Assembly: GCF_022376445.1 (NCBI RefSeq)
Contig: NW_025955155.1
Location: forward strand, 1 to 64,000
Source: Fomitopsis serialis
Taxonomy: Eukaryota; Basidiomycota; Agaricomycetes; Polyporales; Fomitopsidaceae
Direction of reading: 5' to 3'
DNA: 64,000 nt
How positions within the stretch are numbered: the first letter of the stretch is position 1; the number at the start of each line of letters is the position of its first letter. The notes beneath the pieces were generated by a model, which was not told the DNA's origin, ran no database searches, and worked only from the letters and a program-made list of their open reading frames with translations. Of the stretch, positions 11,070 through 22,058 are shown in pieces. The translations under genes and the position numbers were made by a program.

Positions 11070-14000
11070 ATGTCCCCGCTCGCGATTTCTGACTATGAGT
11101 TTAGTGACACCGGCTCGCGACCACCCTCCCCGGGATTCGCACCGCTGCACTCATCCCCTCGACCCCGTATCTCTCGGACGCAGGCTACAGCTCTCCCGGC
11201 GATATCCCCGAGGAGTCAGATTACGCCAGCGGCAGCGAAGGTATCGTAGGCGAACAAGAAGACGACGACGAGAACGATCCAGACGCAGCATCGCGTGTCA
11301 GTGATACATCAAACCAAGCCCCGCATCTTGACGGCTCCGCATTCGAGCCTGCACCTTTCGTCGTCTCGGACGCCCCAGAAGTATCACTCGTTACACGACC
11401 AGCCGCTCCAGGGACCGGTGTCGAAGGTGGAGGGACGCAAGTAGACGCCAGACCTGTAACGCCGCCAAAGAACCCGTCCAACGTGTCGCGTTTGGCTAAG
11501 GAGTCGAAGTCCACACCTATTGCCCACAAACCATCCACCGCACATTCCAACTCCTTACATCCAACCGGGGGCGCCGAGTTTATGCCCCAACTTCGTCGGG
11601 ATTACGCATTTGAGATGGAGCACAAGATTGGCCAAGTTAGCCTCGAAACGTTTATGCAGACGTTTATGCCCGGAGCGGACCTTCCCCCCGATGTCGACGT
11701 GGATAACTTCGACCCCGTTCAGTTTCAGGGTAAAGAGTCCCCCATGTACGACGAGCTGGTTAGTGTTTCCAAATGATGACGTAGGATCATGGTAGACTGA
11801 TTTTTGTTGGCAGTGCAAGGTGGCGAATTCGGTCTTCGAGAACGTCCCCCTCAGCGTGTTGAAGAACTTGAAGGGTGTCCGGAAGCTGGTAGCGAAGGAC
11901 ACGCACGCCTGGCCCGACCCTACGGACAAGGGCGACTTCGAGGAGAATATAAAGCCTGACGTGATTGTCTATCCCAACCACAACGACGCGCGCAACGCAT
12001 TCACAATCAAGGCGTCAGCCCTCAAACGGAAGTCGGAGGAGGAGATCAGACACTGTCAAGAGATGGAGGCTAGGACGTCATGGATATGGGCGAGCCTCTG
12101 TATTGAGGCAAAGGTTGACACTAACGACTCTCCGTTCGTGGTGCCACTAACCATGCAGAGTGGTCGGGGCGGGAAGCCTGGAGCACGCACGGCGGTTACG
12201 CCTGATGAAGCAGGGTCGGGATCATCAGGTCGGGCGACAGCTGAGACCCCGTTGGCGACAGTCTCTGAGAGCGCTCCGGCGGCAGCTGAGACCCCGTTAG
12301 CGACAGTCTCTGGGAGCGCCCCGGCGGCATCGATGACTTCTGCCCCCGACGCTACTCCAGGGCCGAGCCGCACCTCCGCACCGCCTTTCCTCCGGGATCC
12401 GAATCACGCCAGCAACGGTCAGCAGACACTGGGGCAGATGTGTCAGTACGTATCGAAGATCCTACGAAGGCAGTTCCTGTCCTGCCTGTTCACGGTATTC
12501 ACCTGCCGTGACCATGCATGGCTACTCTATTGGGACCGCGCGGGGCTCATTGTTTCGGAGCCGTTCAACTTCGTGCAACACCCACGCCTCTTACAGAACT
12601 TTTTCTATCGGTTCGCCTGTATGGACGTGATCAAGAGAGGCGGCGACCCGACGGTGACGCGGGCGACCAAGGACGAGGTTAAGCTCATGCACAGCCACGA
12701 CAAATTCGACTCTGACTGGCACAGGACCAAGTTTAAGGCCACGTTGGCACCGCGCTGGCCGATCTACAGGGTCTCTGTTCCCGATGAACACATGATCTCG
12801 GCAGATGAGCTCAAGGAGGGCGAGGAAGCGCGGCGGGACGTTTCCCGGCCGGACAATGAACGCAAGCCGGAGCGGAAGTTCCTCGTCGGGAAACCATACT
12901 TCATGAGTAACTCGCCCACCGGAGGGGGAACGAGGGGATATATCGCATATGACGTCGCCGAACATCGACTGGTCTTCTTCAAGGAGTATTGGCGCGTGGA
13001 CGAGCCGACATATCATCCGGAAGGGGATGTGTACCTGCGGTTGCATAATAAAGGGGTACAGTACATAGCAACCCCGATTGCTGCTGGCGACGTTTGCGAT
13101 GGGACCGGCGAAGCTCGTTCTACTCGCGCGCAAGCGTTCCTCAAAGACCCGCCGCCCAAGCTCATCCAATATCGCATTTTCTTGAGGGAGATCGGTAAAC
13201 CACTTAAAGAATATGAGGATTCTTACGACTTAGTACTCGCCATGTACTGCTGTTTGACGGGTTCGTCAATCGTTCATCTTTTCTCTGCTCTGTGCATGCT
13301 CATCTGTTCTTTCAGCTCATGAAGAAGCCTGGGAGAAGGCCCATGTCTTGCACCGCGACATAAGCAGCGGGAACCTGCTGCTAGTATGTACCGTGGCCGA
13401 TGACGGCACCATCACTTGGATCGGTATGTTGGTCGACTGGGGCTTGTGCAAGTACAAGGAAGAGTTAGGACTGCGGAGTGTGCTGAAGACCCGTTCAGTG
13501 AGTCTACGCGAGTGCCTCAACGACTGAAGGTATCGCTGACTTTGTGTAGGGCACATGGCAGTTCATCTCCGCAGTCTTGCTGGCATTTCCGGGACACTTT
13601 GCGCACGCCGTGTGGCACGATCTCGAGTCGTTCATCCACGTCCTTCATTGGATGTGCCTGCGATTCCACGTCACGAACTATTCGAAGAACACGAAGATGT
13701 TGCACAAACACGTCAGCGCAGTCTACGACGCATCATTTCCGTCACCCGATGGTACTTCTGTTGGCGGAGAAGAGAAGCTGATGACGATGCGAGCAGGCAC
13801 GGTGCCGTTCGAACTCGTCGGAGGATCTGCTGACAGGTCAACGCCGGGTTTGCACTGCCTCTTGACTGAACTCGCGGAGCTTTACAAGTCGCACTACAAG
13901 TGGCTGAAACCTCGGCTACCGGCGTCGCACCCGGACATCGTATCCTCCGTGGCGCCCTCCGTCGAGCCAAAGAAGCGCGCAGCACTTAGAAATCGGCAGG

Positions 14001-14344
14001 TTTCGGTTCCGGCTAGAGAGCTGACCCGGCCCATGTCTGGAACAGTGGTTGAAGAAGTACCGACGGAATCTGCTTTCGAGGATCACACGCAGATCAAGGC
14101 GGTGTTCGCGACGGCGGTGAGCGGTGAAGCCCAGTGGACGTATGATGACAAGACCGGGGACAACTTCGCCCACTTCAACACGCGCATGGATTCACAGGGC
14201 TGGGGGTCCAGGGAGTCTGTCAAGAGGTCTGCGGACAACTCTGTGGACGACAGACCTGACAAGCGTATCAGGAGTGACACTGGCAGCGTGCCTGTGTCGT
14301 CCACTTCGTTGTTGGGCTCGATAGCCGAGAGCGTCGAAGGCTGA
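11070..14344 (+). pseudogene. FunK1-type kinase F2 (long form, early frameshift)
   Basis: Same layout as F4: exon 1 from ATG 11070 to about 11757, exon 2 11814-13260, exon 3 13316-13497, exon 4 13550-14344. Exon 1 opens like F4 and F7 (MSPLAISDYE), but a run of five C in those copies is four C here at about 11154-11157. The frame shifts in the low-complexity head and reaches a stop soon after. Everything downstream is open: PPDVDVDNFDP, KPDVIVY...CIEAKV, FFKEYWR, HRDISSGN, DWG, GTWQF, and the terminal KRSADNSVDDRPDKRIR basic stretch. Initiation at the in-frame ATG 11483 would give an N-truncated but kinase-complete protein resembling the short-form kinases. A homopolymer assembly error is also possible. 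Pseudogene is therefore a provisional call. Confidence 0.7.
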
Positions 14345-14783
14345 GGTCGAACGGGGTCGCCTGTCGCAGAGAGGACTGATCTGTCGACGCTGACATTTGA
14401 CGACCGTATGTACTCGTAAGTATCGTAACAATGTTCATCTGTCTGTGGATACGTAGGATTGCCATTCTTGTTAGTAGACCGTGTACCGTATACGTTCGGC
14501 AGCATGGACGTTCGTAATGTCAAATGTATGTGGTTCACGTGTACTGTGATAGTCGCAGCAGCTCCAAGATGCAGGTACTGCCAGGCCACGAACCCTCAAA
14601 ACGCTCTAGAACAACAGGTATCACTCCCGCTTTCCCTAGTCTTACAACGTCCGCTTGCAGACAGTGGTGACCTTTGCTGAAGCAGACGCGCCTCGACGCG
14701 GCTTGGAATCGGCGCATCTCAATTCCCGGCGATCATAAAAGCATACCGCATACGAAGGACGGTACAAGAGCTGCATAGTACTA
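14345..14783. other. Kinase 3' flank, conserved among paralogues
   Basis: No gene. The sequence from the F2 stop to the transposon is repeated downstream of F3, F4, F6 and F7 with the same order of short motifs (for example GTACTCGTAAGTATCGTA). It represents a shared 3' UTR and convergent intergenic segment between a kinase and the next CC gene. Confidence 0.5.
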
Positions 14784-14791
14784 GGGTTACG

Positions 14792-14976
14792 TGGTCTCGT
14801 ACCCATCCGTGTGGACGCACCCCACCACCGCTCCGACACGTCTGGGGCAGTTTGTGAGGGCGACCCCCCCTTTGAATAGACGCCCATGAAGCGCCGAAAG
14901 TAACAGTCACATCAGAGATTTAATCTGATGCCCCTGCCTAAAGGGGACGGTGGCTGAAGACCTGCGTCGCGCGCGC
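14792..14976 (+). repeat. Left terminal inverted repeat
   Basis: Pairs with 16571-16758 in reverse complement over about 185 bp with few mismatches. Its outer end is TGGTCTCGTACCC and its inner end is GC-rich around GCGTCGCGCGC. Confidence 0.85.
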
Positions 14977-15159
14977 AAAGGCGCGAAGTTGAATGGCCCC
15001 GGAATAGTATAAGGATAGTGTTGTAGTTCTACTGTTTTCAAATTGGTATAAGGGACGACACTGGTTGGAAATATCTACGCGATGCCGAGAGATGCACACG
15101 AGAGCACGAGAGAGTGCAGCGCCGAGGAGAGTTCCGTGAGCTGCAGCAGGCGAGCTCCG

Positions 15160-16250
15160 TTAGTATGAACGATGGTAACTTACTCGAATAATTGAACCCA
15201 GAGCTGTGCAAAGAAATGTCGGCGCCTTCTTGCCTTCGCCCGCAGCGGCGGCGGTGAACATGCTCACGAGGTTGTCGTACCGCTCGCCAGCGGCGATCGA
15301 GTCCATGCCCACTGTCAATTCATCGATCTCGGCATCCTCGTCTTGCCCCGTCTGCGCCTTCTTCGTCTTCTTCGGCGCCTGCGTTGCAGAGGGCGCGGTG
15401 GACGCAGGCGCGTCTGCGAACACATTGGTGGCGTTGAATCCGGGCGGGCGGGCGCGGACACCTCGCCGATGGCCTCGTAGATGATGCCGGTGTAGTAGTC
15501 GAGGCCGCGCCCGAGGGACATATCAAACGAGAGGCAGTCGATCACCTTGTATGACCAGAATAGTACCCGTAGAGGATGGCCGTCTCGTTGATGCCGGCCT
15601 TGGCGCTCGCGTTCGTCAGGAGTGGTGTCAGCCATGAGCTGCTCGAGCCGCTCGGGCTCGCCCTTGCGCCTGACGTACTCGCCGATCTTGTCGTACACCT
15701 TCCCGACCTGCCACAGCTTCGCCTGCGCGCCATTCATCGCGAGATACCGTGCCAGCGGGACAGTGCGGTCGTATCTCAACGCGAGCTGCTCTCCTCCCTG
15801 ATGACTGGTCCATCAAGTCGAAGATGAGCTTCGTGTCCTCGCCGTACTTGCCCGCGAGGATGTCTTTCCGCTCGAACACGGGTGTGCCGAGGCAACCGCC
15901 GCCATACGTCGTGAAGTCGTCCTTGACAATGCGCTCGATGTGCTCGCGGTAGTGCATCTCGTTCGAGCCATATTTCCGCGTGCCCTATGAACACAGCATT
16001 TGAATGAGCTTGAGTGCACTGCCAGTGCGAGGAACAGAGGTGATCGTGCGTACTAAGTTTGGTGCTTTCAGTAGGACTAGGGGACACTCCTTCTTGCTGC
16101 CTCCCCCGATCACATTCTGCAGGAGCGCGATATCTCTGGAGGTCAGCCAGCTTCTTTTTCGCCTCCTCAAGCAGCGCCACGTCCGCCTTTTGGTTCTGAG
16201 GTCTCAACAAGGCTTTCTGCTGCCACGCGACCTCGTCAGGCTGCATGACA
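15160..16250 (-). pseudogene. Captured histidyl-tRNA synthetase fragment
   Basis: On the minus strand there is a helix-rich segment LLEEAKKKLADLQ, then GTRKYGSNEMHYREHIERIV, then [78 protein letters not shown], and IAAGERYDNLV in another frame. These are landmarks of eukaryotic cytosolic histidyl-tRNA synthetase, including the HisA-type RGLDYYTG motif. The segment between KVY and the IGEYV region is missing, several frameshifts occur, and motif 3 and the anticodon-binding domain are absent. An intron-like stretch with a TAG acceptor precedes GTRKYG, so capture was probably at DNA level rather than through mRNA. The whole fragment lies inside the TIR element. It cannot encode a working enzyme. 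Confidence 0.8.
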
Positions 16251-16570
16251 GCGCTGATGTGAATCTATGAAATGTCCGTGGGGTCCGCTGCTGAGATGAA
16301 TCAATGAGGGCAAGCTCAGGAAATGCCTGGTTTGACTCACTGCAAAGAATGCTCACCATACACATGAAGCTCGGCTTACTCTCGATGTCGCACTCCGTTG
16401 TGGTGCCCGAATTTCAGAAGACACCACGAAATCTCACGTTGCATGACTGGTAGTACTCACTCGTGATGATTATAACCAGCCTCTGCCAACATGAAGTTCG
16501 AAACAGGGCTAAGCTGACGTTCAAACACTACAGTATCAGTGAGAACACAAGTGCAGCAGTCACACACACA

Positions 16571-16758
16571 GCGCGGCGCGACGGAGGTCTTCGGCCACCG
16601 TCCCCTTTAGGCAGGGGCATCAGATTAAATCTCTGATGTGACCGTTACTATTCGGCGCTTCATGGGCGTCTATTCAAAGGGGGGGGTCGCCCTCACAAAC
16701 TGCCCCAGACGTGTCGGAGCGGTGGTGGGGTGCGTCCACACGGATGGGTACGAGACCA
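16571..16758 (-). repeat. Right terminal inverted repeat
   Basis: Reverse-complement partner of 14792-14976. The outer end reads ...GGGTACGAGACCA and is followed directly by the target duplication GGGTTACG. Confidence 0.85.
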
Positions 16759-16827
16759 GGGTTACGTTGAAGTTGCGGAGACCACATCACTTTGTACATC
16801 CTGAGAGCCTACACTTCAGCATGACGG

Positions 16828-16843
16828 CTGCCACCAGTGGCAG
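16828..16843 (-). repeat. CC 3' flank palindrome, CC1 copy
   Basis: CTGCCACCAGTGGCAG is a 7-bp inverted repeat with a tiny centre, just downstream of the CC1 stop and inside a roughly 130-base block conserved behind all five CC1-CC5 copies. Confidence 0.55.
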
Positions 16844-16920
16844 AACGAGAAAGGAATAAATACCAAAAGATCAAGCACATGCAGAAGGTCGAAGAGCAAA
16901 TAGTATAAGTTAGTGATCAA

Positions 16921-18030
16921 TCACGAAGGAGACGGGGACCCGATCGCGCGCAAGCACCCATGCGCGAACGCCCCCGCATCGCACGACGTCACGCTGAACA
17001 GCCCCCGAAGGTCCAGGTGGCCGACCCACCACAGCAGCGCGCGCGTCCCCAGCACCGCCGCCACCACGCCGAGGATCTCGACGTACGGGTTCGTCTGTCG
17101 AGCGAGCAGGCTCGTGAGCGCCTTGCGCAGACGATCGCGGGGGGCGACGAGACGTACCCATATCGATGCCCACGAGCTCCGCCTGGGCGCGGCATGCCTC
17201 CTGGGTGCCCGCGGCGGCGCTGCTGCCGTCGCAAACCCGTTCTGTCCCTGCGCCTGCGCTGCATTGAGCCTCGCCAGGAGCTCCCGACGCTCCTCCTCCA
17301 CGAGCTTCATTGTCTCCTCATGCGCCGCCGACTGCGCCCGCTCCTCCTCTAGGGCAGCCACCCGCTCTAGGGCCTCGTGTAGGCTGTCCTCCGCGCGCGT
17401 ACGGCCATCCCTGAGCGCGGTGCACTCCGCCTCACTGGCGACCGCACGCTCGTCTGACTGCTGCTTCGTCCGCCTCTCGGCCTCGGACGCGAGTTCCAGT
17501 TCCGCAAGTCTGCTTTGCAGGAATCCGACGAGTTCGTCTTGCACGCTGGCAGCTTCCTTCGCTTGCTGAGCTGCCACCACGACGTCAGCCAGCATTGTTC
17601 GAACTCGCCGAGACCTAGAACGCGTTTACCTCTTCCTCTAATGACCCGAGCTCCTCGCGCTTCTTCTCAATCGCCTCCTGAAGGCTCCTCATCTCGTCCC
17701 ATGCTTCTTCCAGCTCGCGTCGCATAGCCTCCGGCTCGTGCTCAAGCACCGCGACCTCCCCCTCTTTGTTCCGCAGCGACGCGCGCGCCTCGTCAAGCTA
17801 GGGACCGTACATGTTAGCTCGCCTCGATCAGCACAGCAGTTCCACGAACCTGGCTCTGCATGTAACTCGGGTTAATCGCCATCGGCTCCTCTGCGAACAC
17901 ATCAACTTGAACGACCACCCAACCCAGACCACCAGGACGAACTCACCATTATGGTTCTTGCTCCCACTCGACACGCTCGCCACGCTGCCCTGCCGCCTCA
18001 GTATACCCCCCGGCCAGTGGCTTCAAGCTC
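16921..18030 (-). pseudogene. CC1, 5'-truncated coiled-coil tail-anchored gene
   Basis: CC4-like exons 16921-17565, 17630-17797 and 17850-17890 plus the last part of exon 1 (from 17947 upward, ending GILRRQGSVAS..) are present and open. The tail ends in PYVEILGVVAAVLGTRALLWW, the membrane segment, then the conserved ..AHGCLRAIGSPSPS. Compared with CC2/CC4 the coiled coil lacks about 55 residues between an ALR and a LRE..DGRTR segment, and exon 3 lacks 30-odd bases encoding VHTALAIRE. Both losses keep the frame. The exon 1 homology stops abruptly at about 18030, where it joins sequence that in CC3 lies far upstream, so most of the N-terminal region was deleted. A short protein could still be made from a downstream ATG, for example MAINPSY in exon 2. 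Confidence 0.65.
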
Positions 18031-18721
18031 AACGCCCGCTGTATAGCCAACTCTGTGTGCTGTACACCATGCGCCGCAAAGCAGCCCAAGATCTAGTGGA
18101 TGGTTGATAAAAGCAGAATGGAATCACATACCGCGCTCTGGTGCTCGTTCAAGCACATGTGGTTGTTTGCCAATGAGAACAAGTATACTCTGTGCGCCGC
18201 AGGTGCATGTGCGGCATCATGACCATGCGCCCACGAGTTCTCGAGAATAGTGACACAGCTACGCACCACGTTGGAGTCCTGCAGAAAGCCAGAGCACTGA
18301 ATGCTCCCCGCAAGCATCGGTAGCGTCCTGTTTCATGGGACCACATTCATCGGGTCAGTCTCAGTCCAGCGAGGCGGCCCAGTGAGGGCATCATCGCAGC
18401 TATGTAGTACCTTCACGGGCTGTGTTGCTGCAGCGAGAAACGGCAAAAGATGAGCAGAGGTTCACCGCCTCCATCCCAGAAGAGGACATGAAGAATCTGC
18501 GCAGCTTGAAGCGCGACAGTGTGGGCTGCGATTGGGCTGCGACACACCGCAGTGCGCACGGTCAGTGTCCAGAGTCCAGACTCAAAGCGCCCCAAAAGCG
18601 CCCGCGCAACAATGACCGCACGTGATCGCGATCGGTGGCTGGTTCGGTGTGGCTTCGCTCAAGCGCTCAAGCTTGGCTTATATTAGTAGCTCTGCGACAG
18701 ACACTGGTGTGGCTCGAGTGT
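18031..18721. promoter_or_regulatory. Divergent CC1 / F3 intergenic region
   Basis: Repeated with changes at 32540-33314 and 51006-51700 (inverted). It carries CACGTGATCGCGATCGGTGG starting at 18619 and a TATA-like TTATATTA at about 18678-18685, roughly 40 bases before the F3 ATG. That spacing supports the short-form start at 18722 rather than ATG 18635. Confidence 0.5.
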
Positions 18722-21390
18722 ATGCTCAAGCTCAAGGTTCGTAAGGGTTACGCCTTTGATATGGAATGCAAGATCGCACAAGTTAGCCTGGAGACGTTCA
18801 TCCAAGCGTTCGTGCCCGGAGCGGACCTTCCCCCCGATGTCGTCGTGGACACATTCGACCCCGCTTGCTTTGAGGGTAAAGAGTGGCCCATGTATGACGA
18901 GTTGGTCAGTGATTCCACCGTAGAATGGTGGTGGGCTGATTGTTGTTGGCAGTGCAAAGTGGCGAACTTGGTCTTCGACCACGTCCCCTTCAAAGACGGT
19001 GTCTCGAGGCTGGTAGCGAAGAACACGCACGCCTGGCCCGACCCTACGGACAAGCCCGACTTTGAGAAGAACACAAACCCTGACATAACTGTGTATCCCG
19101 AACACGACGACGCGAAGCGAGCATATACAATCGAGGCGTCAGCGCTCAAGGGGAAGTCGGAGCAGAGAATCAAGCACTGTGAAGAGAAGGAGGCTAGGAC
19201 ATCGTGGCTATGGGCAAGCCTCTTTATCGAAGCGAAGGCTGCCGCCAACGACTCTCCGTTTGTGGTGCCGCCAGCGATGAAGACTGGTAGGGCCGAGAAG
19301 ACTGAAGCACGCACGACAGCTACGCCTGATGAGGCAGAGCCGGGATCATCAGGTCGGGCGACGGCTGAGACCGCCTCAGCAGCGTCGACGACGTTCACTC
19401 CTGCTACTCCAGAACCGAACAACACAGCCACACCGTCTTCCCTCCGTCAAGATGCCATCAGCAGTCAGCAGACAATGGGGCAGATGTGTCAGTACGTTTA
19501 CAAGATCCTGCGAAGACAGTTCCTATCCTGTCTGTTCACGGTCTTCACCTGCCGTGACTATGCATGGCTACTCTACTGGGACCGGGCGGGGGTCATTGTT
19601 TCGGAGCCGTTCAACTTTGTGCAGCAGCCGCGCTTCTTACAGAACTTCTTCTATCGGTTCGCCTGTATGGATGTCATCCAGAGAGGCGGCGACCCGACGG
19701 TCGCTCGGGCGACCGAGGACGAGGTTGAGCTGATGCGCAGCCACGACAGGTTCGACTCTGACTGGCACAAGACCCAGTTCAAGGCCACGTTAGCACCAGG
19801 CTGGCCTATCTACAAGGTTTCCGTTCCGGACGAAGACATAATCTCGGCGGCTGAGCTCCAGACGGGCGTGAAAGCGCAGCGGGATGTTTCTCAGTCGAAC
19901 AACGGACGCAAGCCCGAGCGGAAGTTCCTTGTCGGGAAGCCGTACTTCATGAGTGACTCGCCCATCGGAGGAGGAACGAGGGGATATATCGCGTATAACG
20001 TCGCCGAACATCGACTGGTCTTCTTCAAGGAGTATTGGCGCGTGGACGAGCCGACTTATCATCCGGAAGGAGAGGTTTACCTGGAGTTGCATAAGCACGG
20101 GGTGCAGTACATAGCAACCCCGATCGCTGCCGGCGACGTTTGCGGTGCGACCGGCGAAGCTCGTTCCACTCGTGCGCAAGCCTTCCTCGAAGGCTCGCCG
20201 CCCAAGCTCATCCAATATCGCATCATCTTGCTGGAGATCGGTAAACCGCTGAAAGAATACCAAACTTCTCGCGAGTTAGTACGCGCCACGTACTGCTGTT
20301 TGACAGGTTCGTCGATCGTTCACTTCAAATTTGCTCTGGGCAGATGCTCATGTGTGCTTCCAGCACATCAAGATGCCTGGGAGAAGGCCGGTGTCTTGCA
20401 CCGCGACATAAGCAGCGGTAATCTGCTGCTGTTGTGTGTTATCCGCGATGACAAGATTGTGGGATGGATCGGTATGTTGGTCGACTGGGGTTTGTGCAAG
20501 TACAAGCATGAGTTAGAAATGCGGAGTGTGCGGAAGACCCGTTCAGTGAGTCTGCGAGGGCGTCAACGACGGTACATGTCGCTAATTTTGTGCAGGGCAC
20601 ATGGCAGTTCATCTCCGCAGTCTTGCTGGCATTCCCGGGACACTTCGCGCACGCAGTGTGGCACGATCTCGAGTCGTTCATTCACGTCCTCCATTGGATG
20701 TGTCTGCGATTCCACGTCACGAATTATTCGAAAAACACGGAGCAGTTGCACGAGCACGTCAGCGTAGTCTACGACGCGTCATTCCCGTCACCCGATGGTA
20801 CTTCTGTTGGCGGAGAAGAGAAGCTGATGAGGATGCAAGCAGGAACGGTACCGTTCAAACTCGTCGGAGGATCTGCTGGCCGGTCCACGCCTGGTCTGCA
20901 CCGGCTCTTGGCTGATCTCGCGGAGCTCTACGGGTCACACTACAAGTGGCTGGAGCCTCAGCTGCCGACGTCGCACCCGTACGTCCCATCCTCCGTGGCG
21001 CCCTCCGTCGACCCGGAGGAACTCGACCCGGAGCTCGATCTCATTCCGATTCCGGCTAAGGAGCTGACCACATCTCGACTACAATCAGCAGTGCAAGAAA
21101 GCCCAGCGATCTCAGTTCTTGAGGACCACGAGGAGATTAAGATGGCGTTCGAGAACGTGCTGCGCCCCGAGGAAGGCCCGTGGACTGCCGATCAAAAGAT
21201 CGGGGACAACTTCGCCCACTTCGAGACGTCCATGGATCAACAGAGTTGGGATTCAAGGGAGTCCGTCAAGAGGTCTGCGGACAGTTCTGTGGACGACAGA
21301 CCTAAGAAGCGCATTAGGAGCGACATCAGCAGCGTGTCTGTCTCGACCGCCCCGTTGTTGGGCTCGATAGTTGAGAACGTCGATGACTGA
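18722..21390 (+). CDS. FunK1-type protein kinase F3 (short form, intact)
   Basis: Exons 18722-18904, 18953-20306, 20364-20545 and 20596-21390 join to 837 residues. It lacks the roughly 170-residue Ser/Pro-rich head of the long forms and starts MLKLKVRKGYAF directly before the shared QVSLETFIQAFVPGADLPPD segment. It keeps NPDITVY...FIEAKA, RRQFLSCLFTVFTCRD, WDRAGVIVSEPFNF, FFKEYWR..PEGEVYLEL, HRDISSGN, DWG, GTWQF and the C-terminal KRSADSSVDDRPKKRIR basic patch. Introns 1 (48 bp) and 2 (57 bp) are multiples of three without stops, so unspliced reading continues to 20767. Paralogue alignment and good splice signals argue they are introns. Exon 2 is almost identical to F5, while exon 4 resembles F2/F4 at its start and F6 at its end, which indicates recombination. 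Confidence 0.85.
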
Positions 21391-21963
21391 GGTTGAATGG
21401 CCGCTTTTCGCGTCGAGGACTGGGTTGTCAACTCGGATATCCGACGTCCGTGTGTACTCGTAAGTATCGTATCACTTTGTTTTGTCTGTCTGTGTATATG
21501 TACGATCGCCGTTGTTTGCCAACCGATTATTCAAACTTAGTAGATCATGTACCGTATATGTTCGACAGTAGTATGGACATGCGTAATGTCAAACGTATGT
21601 GATTCATGTGGTAGTCGCGCAGCCCCGAGACGACCGTATGTGGGCCATCAACGTTCAAACACTCCACGTCAACTACATTCTGAGGAGTATTTATTGTATC
21701 ACACACCTTGCCTAATGGTCTCCCAAGCATCCACTCGCCAGCAATTCTCCTGGGCAGTTCGAGCTGGCGTTCGCATCTAGACAGTACCTCTGTTATAAAT
21801 GATGCGCTTCGGAACCGGCATGAGATCGGTGCTGCACAACCCTCCGTTGTCATAAAAGCATACTGCATACGAGCGACGGATAAGGGCGGCATAGTACTGT
21901 ATACAGGTTGCGGAGACTACACATCACTTGTACATCCTGAGAGCCTACACTTCAGCATGACGG

Positions 21964-21979
21964 CTGCCACCAGTGGCAG
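21964..21979 (-). repeat. CC 3' flank palindrome, CC2 copy
   Basis: Identical palindrome to the CC1 copy, about 80 bases downstream of the CC2 stop. Confidence 0.55.
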
Positions 21980-22058
21980 AACGAGAAAGGAACACCAAAA
22001 GATCAAGCACATGCAGAAGGTCGAAGGTCGAAAGGAAATAGGATAAGTTACTGATCAA

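Larger units (their letters stand above)
14792..16758. mobile_element. Long-TIR DNA transposon carrying a captured gene fragment
   Basis: An insertion of 1967 bases bounded by inverted repeats of about 185 bp that start TGGTCTCGTACCC. It is flanked by the direct repeat GGGTTACG at 14784-14791 and 16759-16766, a target-site duplication of 8 bp, or 9 bp if the terminal A is counted in the target. Related intergenic copies near 30810 and 21895 read straight through the site without the element. No transposase is visible; the interior is mainly a broken histidyl-tRNA synthetase segment. Long TIRs plus an 8-9 bp duplication fit a non-autonomous Mutator-like (Pack-MULE-type) element best; a hAT relative is the alternative. 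Confidence 0.85.

Noticed and set aside
14792..16758. Histidyl-tRNA synthetase as a functional host gene
   Set aside because: It has frameshifts, an internal deletion, no anticodon-binding domain, and lies wholly within a transposon.
16913..17569. Long antisense Ser/Arg-rich frames opposite the CC coiled coils (also 22252-22917, 31156-31779, 46963-47628)
   Set aside because: They mirror heptad-rich sense codons in the reverse frame and recur only because the CC genes recur.
18635..20767. A single 710-codon open frame across F3
   Set aside because: It reads through two stop-free introns and then leaves the true frame in exon 4. Paralogues show the exon limits, and exon 4 in the right frame carries GTWQF and the conserved C-terminus.
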